The position numbers and the translations under genes were made by a program. Positions 8,001 through 11,897 of a DNA stretch of 11,897 nt are shown here, one piece after another. The notes below the pieces were generated by a model. That model made no database searches, was not told the origin of the DNA, and worked only from the letters and a program-made list of their open reading frames with translations. Every line of letters starts with the position of its first letter. Position 1 is the stretch's first letter. Source of the DNA: CAZKXU01 sp964556665 (GTDB lineage: Bacteria > Bdellovibrionota_C > UBA2361 > CAZKXU01). The stretch lies in NCBI GenBank assembly GCA_964556665.1, contig CAZKXU010000100.1, positions 1 to 11,897 of the forward strand. The letters run 5' to 3'.

Positions 8001-8718
8001 AAATCGCCAATTGTATTCAAAAACAATTGACAAATTAGCACTGGAATGTACCGCTGCTCCGGATACTAGTCCAGAGTTTACGCCTACGCCTACCCCTACG
8101 CCTACACCTACAGAGGAGCCTGCACCTGCGCCACCTACACCTGAGCCGCCTACACCTACTCCACCAAGCTCAGGGAGTCCAAGTGTAGACCCTGTGCCAC
8201 CAAATCCAGGGTTAGGGGAGATTATTCTTAGCCTTAATAACAAAGTTAAACCTGGCCGCCTGGTTGAAGTTACTATTGATGGTGGCGCTTTGCGCGCTGG
8301 CATGCCATTTAAATTACAATTCTATGGTGTGGTTAATAAAAAGAGGCGTGACATCTTGGCAACCAGGTCACAAACTGCCAAAGCAGTTAATAAACTTAGT
8401 GGCTTCTTAGGCGCTGATGGAAAAGCTAGCTTAAGCTTTGTCGTACCAATACGTATTTACAGCAACTTCGCAGGGAAAACAATTAGCTTACAGGCATTGC
8501 TTGAAAATACTGGAATAGTTGAATTTTCAAAGAGCATATCATTTGCGCTACCAAAAAATAGAATATCCAATACGCTTCTACCCTCTACTAAGCTACAAAG
8601 GAAGCTAGAGCAATTTCGAGTAGCAACAAAATCTGATAAAGAGAAGATTGTAAATCTAAAGAAGCGGAAAAGAATATTTGAAAAAGCTGAGCATATTGGA
8701 GCAGTGCTTTTTAAATAG
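5020..8718 (+). CDS. Large secreted di-heme protein with HzsA-like middle domain
   Basis: A 1232-residue exported protein. The start at 5020 is the first codon after an in-frame stop at 5011. Seen: an N-terminal signal peptide (hydrophobic core HYFLCSVLLMAMHTLL); residues about 40-560 with propeller-like strands such as GSDGRTLWFAWS and KIYYLNDTTG; then SFTNVNSWHALKPGEQRADC leading into CGGCH (723-727) and a second heme motif CGSCH (793-797). The PxxAPFEFxLLD...GMSF...LKPGEQ...CxxCH pattern matches my knowledge of the hydrazine synthase alpha-subunit middle domain family, whose members are widespread in bacteria that do not make hydrazine. An Ig-like stretch (about 935-1010), a Thr/Pro linker (1021-1064), a possible beta-sandwich (about 1068-1178) and a strongly basic tail follow. 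Inferred role: periplasmic or surface redox protein binding two c-type hemes. Hydrazine synthesis is not supported. No cytochrome maturation genes are in the window. Confidence 0.9.
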   Translation: MFANLIAKLSKVAHYFLCSVLLMAMHTLLHVSQSHSQNWVTVKNASSKGQLAAEYIWPNRPIVFVGGEILSDPNNANKGKFETGLDVVAVVNQSKGSKIYYLNDTTGAIELLFPIAGAHETLIDAPIGDGAVSDSPSIGSDGRTLWFAWSHKNNSDDSDYFSIYGADLYSVDLTPKLNNPNLNLNQLTIKRLTPFTPNKHDHAMNPYLASFAEREPNRGNYFVGPVEMTTEQGKVLVYGWDGRRLQNSNDQRQYHNRNINLFTSEIYPDGNLGPPNQFQYYTTTSAFSPFRLLRGGVGFTYQGTTTDSRHWEQQLSDSNGKWYPGLGYGRNPLAAHLGTACMKNIGVDQGENIVSTIYYQANNNGYGGLVRLPISMLGQNDLKISNSFKVTGQFGDVQITSNVTVADNPSGKASNGKYYGKFSSPACAEPDVIYFSHTPTSANGRLDDDEGKRFWFRPYIGGAGPINGQSGLDPFDPVLDIGKHFFKIVDGAVLPDANGKIYWAAFPVPVITWSERTGDTASEQPFQPTIVAPNTGITPGMPYAIVGTSNLQNTDRVPMDCLYGNKPWNPNSNWSSQEANIRATAFLRALVAPYSQTDFCADGARGGKEWGSQGIDPVNILGLQISLTSNEATDYKGTVAQSFGTDSSGARQELETKRLLGIIDTRGRTTNLPGTNMLDTSVKALIPANAPFEFSLLDSLTGMSFTNVNSWHALKPGEQRADCGGCHQHSHDGKGYAFTGSIADQSPAIDLVNTIQYLDYDAFCTPIVKTTTDPVARKIPDFTDVYAGMDQHCGSCHNSLRSSNTLAKAALSYSDEASAIAELNNNGYLGLGDGAALESMAFWAARGMRTDRRDNNIASYAPSHASGNHGFKHSPHPNLCDGSNLAAAQWVYKFGYWLDNHSIRSIKAGYGAHFDRFHPVVDGALTDRTNCLPTELLIGFWDETGSVAELQILQNGARIDNNQYQNLPNGSIKIPLSGMSSSDTIEVIAIDAAQNRQLYSKTIDKLALECTAAPDTSPEFTPTPTPTPTPTEEPAPAPPTPEPPTPTPPSSGSPSVDPVPPNPGLGEIILSLNNKVKPGRLVEVTIDGGALRAGMPFKLQFYGVVNKKRRDILATRSQTAKAVNKLSGFLGADGKASLSFVVPIRIYSNFAGKTISLQALLENTGIVEFSKSISFALPKNRISNTLLPSTKLQRKLEQFRVATKSDKEKIVNLKKRKRIFEKAEHIGAVLFK

Positions 8719-8782
8719 TTTCTTTCCGAGAACTACCTTATTGCATAAAGTCAGCTTGGAGGCCCATCCAGAAACTATTTAA
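8711..8782. repeat. Perfect 13-bp inverted repeat spanning both convergent stop codons
   Basis: ttaaatagtttct (8711-8723) is perfectly complementary to agaaactatttaa (8770-8782) across a 46-bp loop. The TAG stop of the di-heme gene (8716-8718) lies in the left arm and the TAG stop of the metallo-hydrolase gene (8777-8775) in the right arm. Inside, tccgag (8725-8730) can pair with cttgga (8755-8760) with one G-U. It may act as a weak bidirectional terminator or mRNA 3'-end structure, although it is AT-rich and has no clear U-tract. Confidence 0.55.
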
Positions 8783-9614
8783 TTTGATAATTCCCGGATT
8801 GATCTAGTGTAATCACAATGTCTCCATCGATCGCGGTCTGATATATCTTTTTAGCTGCTTTCTTATAAATTTCTATTGTTTTCGGATGAGGTATCAGAGG
8901 TAATAGATTTTTCTCATAACTTAAAAGCACATACTCCGGTCGAGTACATTTTAAAAACTCCTCACTAGCCGTATCCTCTGCTCCATGGTGACCAGCCTTT
9001 AAGATATTGACATTTAGTTTAGAGCAATACATTTTTGTTAACATATTTTCTGTGGCTAAATTGGCATCTGCCATTAGGAGCATTTTAAATTTTTTATATT
9101 TTAATAACATTACAAGTGAATCACTGTTCAAGTCACCGATACGCTGCTTTTCAGGCATTAATACTTTTAATTTTAATTTATCAACTGCAAGCCGCATTCC
9201 AGAGTTTAAGACCTGATAGTTTTTACGCTCTCTTACTAACTTTGAATATTGACGGTAAAGTTCATTTTCCTTGCTCATAGGCATTAAGTTTTCACCATTG
9301 TCGTAAAAGTTATCAATTTCCATTACTGAAGAGATGCCAAAGAGTCCACCGCTATGATCGGGGTGTGGGTGAGTAATGAGCACTTTTGATAATTTATTAA
9401 TATTTTTTTCTTTAAGTGTACGTAATATTTTTTTTGCGGCGGCGAGAGTGCCAGTATCAATTAGCAATGTTTCATTGGTAAAGTGCGATTCGATCAAAAT
9501 CGACTCTCCCTCACCTACATTTAACATTGTTATTGTATAAGGTGTTTGAGAGTAAGCTACAAAAGGGAGGAGGATACTGAGTAAGAATGCGCCTAGAAAC
9601 TGTTGTTTAAGCAT
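8775..9614 (-). CDS. Secreted ComEC-like metallo-beta-lactamase-fold hydrolase
   Basis: A 279-residue stand-alone metallo-beta-lactamase domain resembling the C-terminal domain of the competence protein ComEC/Rec2. Seen: signal peptide MLKQQFLGAFLLSILLPFVA with a YSQ junction, TITMLNVGEGESILIE (27-42), LLIDTG (D53), the metal motif THPHPDH (H82, H84, D86, H87), NSDSLVMLL (163-171) matching the NNxSLVL signature of ComEC, D183 in MADANL, LKAGHHG (H209) and a late HP pair at 243-244. All expected metal ligands look present, so it should be active. Known: this domain in ComEC-type proteins is linked to nucleic-acid hydrolysis. Inferred: a periplasmic or secreted phosphodiesterase or nuclease; other hydrolase roles remain possible. 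The channel domain of ComEC is absent. The ribosome site is poor (AGAG about 11 nt upstream). The gene converges on the di-heme gene with 56 bp between. Confidence 0.92.
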   Translation of the reverse strand: MLKQQFLGAFLLSILLPFVAYSQTPYTITMLNVGEGESILIESHFTNETLLIDTGTLAAAKKILRTLKEKNINKLSKVLITHPHPDHSGGLFGISSVMEIDNFYDNGENLMPMSKENELYRQYSKLVRERKNYQVLNSGMRLAVDKLKLKVLMPEKQRIGDLNSDSLVMLLKYKKFKMLLMADANLATENMLTKMYCSKLNVNILKAGHHGAEDTASEEFLKCTRPEYVLLSYEKNLLPLIPHPKTIEIYKKAAKKIYQTAIDGDIVITLDQSGNYQIK

Positions 9615-9630
9615 TGTATTAATTCTCTAT

Positions 9631-9636
9631 ACTATA
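9631..9636 (-). promoter_or_regulatory. Possible -10 box for the metallo-hydrolase gene
   Basis: The minus strand reads TATAGT (5 of 6 to TATAAT) inside a 10-bp palindrome, tactatagta at 9630-9639, 16 bp before the ATG at 9614. There is no good -35 at normal spacing. Because the palindrome overlaps the box, it could also be an operator. Confidence 0.3.
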
Positions 9637-9676
9637 GTAGTCACATAGTATCTACGAAAAAGAGAGCCAGGAGATA

Positions 9677-9720
9677 ACATGCCATCTAAGCTCTGAGTGT
9701 CATGTCTTAGCTCAGCATGT
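9677..9720. repeat. Imperfect stem-loop upstream of the metallo-hydrolase gene
   Basis: acatgc (9677-9682) pairs with gcatgt (9715-9720), and inside it ctaag (9686-9690) pairs with cttag (9706-9710), separated by a 3x4 internal loop and closed by a 15-nt loop. It lies about 60 bp upstream of the minus-strand gene start. Stability is moderate. Confidence 0.4.
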
Positions 9721-9935
9721 TCCTTCAATATCGTCCTAACAGGGCTTAAATTCGGCAGTGTATCGTTGCCCCCATAATCTCCCACCTGGGTACTGCAGAG
9801 CAAGACACTTCACCGCGCGAGCTAATGACGAGTTCTGATCTCTCATAAGGTATGCCCGATTGCACTTGGAAAATGCGCAGGTCCTGGTTATGATTTCCCT
9901 CTATCACTAAGGCATACAGCTCTACTATAGTGAAT

Positions 9936-10043
9936 GACAAAATAACGAAGCGTTATTTTGTCTGTCGGATTTTGACCATCCTTGGTCAAAATCCTCCTCG
10001 AATGGCTTAAAACGGGTCCCGAAAGGCCCATTTTAAGCCATTC
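9936..10043. repeat. Three tandem near-perfect hairpins
   Basis: Three adjacent palindromes fill 108 bp with only 4-5 bp between them. Hairpin 1 (9936-9962): 12-bp perfect stem gacaaaataacg with loop aag. Hairpin 2 (9967-9994): 12-bp perfect stem ggattttgacca with loop tcct. Hairpin 3 (10000-10043): 13-bp perfect stem gaatggcttaaaa, one C/A mismatch, then gggtc pairing with ggccc (one G-T) and a 6-base loop ccgaaa. The stems have different sequences, so this is not one repeated unit. cctc (9996-9999) can also pair with gagg (10050-10053) around hairpin 3. No run of T follows, which argues against simple terminators. It could be a structured RNA, a palindromic mobile element or a protein-binding DNA structure; which one cannot be told here. 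Confidence 0.8.
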
Positions 10044-10155
10044 TCCGCTGAGGTAGCTTTAGTATTTAAATTATTAATGTGGTTTCTGCCTACATTGAAA
10101 ATTTCCAAAAAAATAACTAATGGCTATGGAGGGTTAGGAAACGGGTTCGTAAGTT

Positions 10156-10210
10156 CTCAGGAACAGCGCTCCGAGATCCGAGTGCTGTGGTTGAGCGCTG
10201 CACAGCTGAG
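10156..10210 (+). repeat. Mutually exclusive stem-loops upstream of the LemA gene
   Basis: cagcgct (10164-10170) can pair either with agtgctg (10181-10187, one G-U, 10-nt loop) or with agcgctg (10194-10200). The second pairing is extended by ctcag (10156-10160) with ctgag (10206-10210). Competing stems about 130-180 nt before a start codon are compatible with a regulatory leader, but no known riboswitch class is recognised. Confidence 0.4.
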
Positions 10211-10338
10211 AGCTCTTTCCTGCAGGCTGATCTATTACCGTGAATTCCTGATTAGACAGTATAGATTAGCTTCAAGCCTAACTAAGTCAACCCAAAATGG
10301 CTGGTACCGTGAACAGGTTTTTGCTATTCTAAAGTTTA

Positions 10339-11616
10339 ATGAGTACAGGTAAGGATCCAACTCTCGGCTCTCTTGCTCTAATTGGTATAGGCTTCATTGT
10401 TTACAGGTATGGCTTAGGCCTATACCGCTTAAGTAAAACAATTCAATACACACCGACTGCTAAAGCTGTGGCGGTAGCTCCAGGAATAGCTGAAGTTTAC
10501 GGCAAAGCTACACTATATAAAAAGAGATACACCGCCCCATTCAGTAAACTAGAATGTCTTTTTTATCAGACCGATATTTATAAATGGGAAGGTTCTGGTA
10601 GAAGTCGCAAAAAATCTCTAGTAAAAAGCATTTGCAGTCAGGATCCTATATTAATTACAGACGACACCGGCACAGTGCTTGTTCAGCCGGAGACTAGCCC
10701 CTCTTCATTTTCATCAAGTATCGGTTTAGTAAGGGATCGTTTTAAGAAGGATCGTTTTACCGCGGGAGTAATCGGCTCATTACTTGGTAAAGAGGCAGAT
10801 CGGAATAGTGAGCTATATAAATTTATCAAAAAAGTTTCCCCGAAACTGCTTAAATATAGTGACTATTTGGAGGTTCATGAAACTTATATCTCTGATGGTG
10901 ACAAGCTCTACGTTTTAGGCACAGCAGAGGTTTTTGATGACACCAGTGAAACCCCCTTAATGCTTATCCAGGGAAGCTCAAAAAATAATCCTTTCTGTAT
11001 TGCTGATGGCAATGAGGCCTCCGCACTTTTTAAAGTTAATTTAAAGACTTTTTTTGCTCTTATCGGAGGCCCTGCGATCTCATTTGGCGGCTATCATTTG
11101 ATCCTCTACCATCACCATATAGCCGATGGGCTGCCACTGAATATGGGAGTTGTTGTATTAGTCTCGATGTATCTATTCATCTTAATAATTCTTTTTTTAG
11201 AGATGTATAATGGTTTAGTAAAACTAAAAATTAATATCGAGCGGGCTAAGGCAAACACAGATGCTTTGCTAAAACTGCGTCTAGACTTAATTCCAAGAAT
11301 AGTAGAAATTGTCAATGCATATGTCACTCACGAAAAGCGCACAATAGAGGAGACTGTTAATCTAAAAGCCAACGTTGTTGGCAGTTCTAACAAAACTCTA
11401 TTTGCAATTACAGAACAGTACCCAGAACTTAAAGCAGATAAAAACTATGGTAAACTTTATAATCAGATTGTGACTATAGAAGACAGGATCGCCGCCTCAC
11501 GCTTATTTGTGAACGACAGTGTAGAGCTGTACAACAGACAGCGGGGCAGCTTCCCATATGTTCTCTTCTCTAAGCGCGTTGGCTTTGAGCCGATTGCATT
11601 TATGAATTTTGGGTAA
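10339..11616 (+). CDS. Membrane protein with GIDE-like and LemA domains
   Basis: A 425-residue membrane protein. Seen: a short N-terminal hydrophobic helix (about 10-30); a soluble region (about 40-230) with GIAEVYGKATLYKK and PFSKLECLFYQTDIYKWEG, resembling the GIDE domain known from mitochondrial MULAN-type E3 ligases and bacterial membrane proteins; two membrane helices (about 236-256 and 268-288); then a LemA domain (289-425) with YNGLVKLKINIERAKANTDA, LIPRIVEIVNAYVTHEK and the closing EDRIAASRLFVNDSVELYN and RVGFEP blocks. The helix at 268-288 is placed as the N-terminal anchor of ordinary LemA proteins, so a GIDE module appears fused in front of a whole LemA. No RING finger follows, so ubiquitin-type activity is not implied. 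Function is unknown; an envelope role is inferred. The start lacks a good ribosome site. No terminator is obvious downstream. Confidence 0.92.
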   Translation: MSTGKDPTLGSLALIGIGFIVYRYGLGLYRLSKTIQYTPTAKAVAVAPGIAEVYGKATLYKKRYTAPFSKLECLFYQTDIYKWEGSGRSRKKSLVKSICSQDPILITDDTGTVLVQPETSPSSFSSSIGLVRDRFKKDRFTAGVIGSLLGKEADRNSELYKFIKKVSPKLLKYSDYLEVHETYISDGDKLYVLGTAEVFDDTSETPLMLIQGSSKNNPFCIADGNEASALFKVNLKTFFALIGGPAISFGGYHLILYHHHIADGLPLNMGVVVLVSMYLFILIILFLEMYNGLVKLKINIERAKANTDALLKLRLDLIPRIVEIVNAYVTHEKRTIEETVNLKANVVGSSNKTLFAITEQYPELKADKNYGKLYNQIVTIEDRIAASRLFVNDSVELYNRQRGSFPYVLFSKRVGFEPIAFMNFG

Positions 11617-11897
11617 ATAATGGTTAGGAAAAACAAAAGCTACCCGCCCCAACCCGAAACTGAGTATAAGTCATCAATAGTGTGAAGTAGTAGGTATCAG
11701 TCAGTGTCCGAGTGTTCGTATAGGAGTTGCAGCATTCTTATCTGAGTAGGAAGATGCGGATAGCGAGCATTTTGGCGATGCAGTGGTGCAATTGGAGTGT
11801 TTTTGGTTAGACCTATCTGTTTCGATCTGTGGATCGGCGGATGACTAGTGCTCCTCCAAATAAGTTTTTTCACGTCTAGCATCACATCGTTGCCCCA
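11617..11897. other. Right-edge region without a clear gene
   Basis: No recognised gene. On the minus strand a frame is open from the window edge (11897) to a TGA at 11697-11699, about 66 codons, including KKLIWRSTSHPPIHRSKQIG and ending LYEHSDTD. It could be the C-terminal end of a gene that begins outside the window, but its composition is not informative and it matches no family I know. The last bases, atcgttgcccca, resemble atcgttgcccccat at 9762-9775. Confidence 0.35.

Larger units (their letters stand above)
9615..10338. other. Structured intergenic region of about 720 bp
   Basis: No convincing gene. It holds a possible minus-strand promoter, a hairpin at 9677-9720, three tandem hairpins at 9936-10043 and alternative stems at 10156-10210. 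An AGGAG with proper spacing precedes a five-codon plus-strand frame at 9679-9696. A minus-strand frame runs from the stop at 9746 to 9952 with no ATG start (TTG possible at 9940) and contains SFTIVELYALVIEGNHNQD. A plus-strand frame at 10077-10352 overlaps the LemA gene start and has no ribosome site. None resembles a known family, so they are not called as genes. Confidence 0.5.

Noticed and set aside
7911..8303. A 130-codon minus-strand frame with a Gly/Val run
   Set aside because: It lies antisense to the Thr/Pro linker and C-terminal domain of the di-heme protein and has the same artefact composition.
5020..8718. True hydrazine synthase (anammox)
   Set aside because: Only the middle-domain pattern is shared. 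Other synthase subunits and anammox genes are absent, and the linker and tail architecture differ.
9938..10043. Integron attC site or retron RNA
   Set aside because: No attC core pair with normal spacing, no flanking a1/a2-type repeats with a reverse transcriptase, and no integrase in the window.
10077..10352. A 91-codon plus-strand frame ahead of the GIDE-LemA gene
   Set aside because: No ribosome site, no recognisable family, overlaps the next start and runs through stem-loop sequence. Translational coupling was considered but has no direct support.
11611..11645. Possible terminator after the GIDE-LemA gene (gggta with taccc)
   Set aside because: Only a 5-bp stem with a 25-nt loop and no T-tract.

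Overview
The window looks like a piece of a Gram-negative bacterial chromosome of moderately low GC, read from base usage by eye and not calculated. Sec-type signal peptides, a secreted c-type cytochrome, Thr/Pro-rich linkers in exported proteins and a REP-type transposase of a widespread environmental family fit an aquatic or sediment bacterium, perhaps deltaproteobacterium-like. The sequence alone does not fix the taxon. No rRNA, tRNA, CRISPR array or phage structural gene was seen.

Layout. (1) 191-2052, minus strand: an isolated Y1/REP-associated transposase, then a class I SAM-dependent methyltransferase. (2) 2154-2491, plus strand: remains of a small secreted Cys-containing protein split over three frames, not reported by simple ORF calling. 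(3) 2498-4810 (minus) and 5020-8718 (plus): two large exported proteins transcribed divergently from a roughly 210-bp intergenic region. One is a seven-repeat SBBP-type beta-propeller on a Thr/Pro stalk. The other is a di-heme protein resembling the hydrazine synthase alpha-subunit middle domain, with a beta-propeller-like N-terminus, a Thr/Pro linker and a C-terminal domain. (4) 8775-9614, minus: a secreted stand-alone ComEC-like metallo-beta-lactamase-fold protein, convergent with the cytochrome; a perfect 13-bp inverted repeat covers both stop codons. (5) 9615-10338: about 720 bases without a convincing gene but rich in secondary structure, including three back-to-back near-perfect hairpins at 9936-10043. 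(6) 10339-11616, plus: a membrane protein joining a GIDE-like domain to a LemA domain. (7) 11617-11897: no clear gene; one minus-strand frame is open to the window edge.

How the genes relate. The divergent pair of exported proteins could form a cell-surface or periplasmic unit, because both have a signal peptide, a propeller-like region and a Thr/Pro linker; this is inference from architecture and position. The other genes look like independent housekeeping or accessory functions. The most unexplained parts are the triple-hairpin region, the broken secreted gene and the cytochrome's overall architecture.
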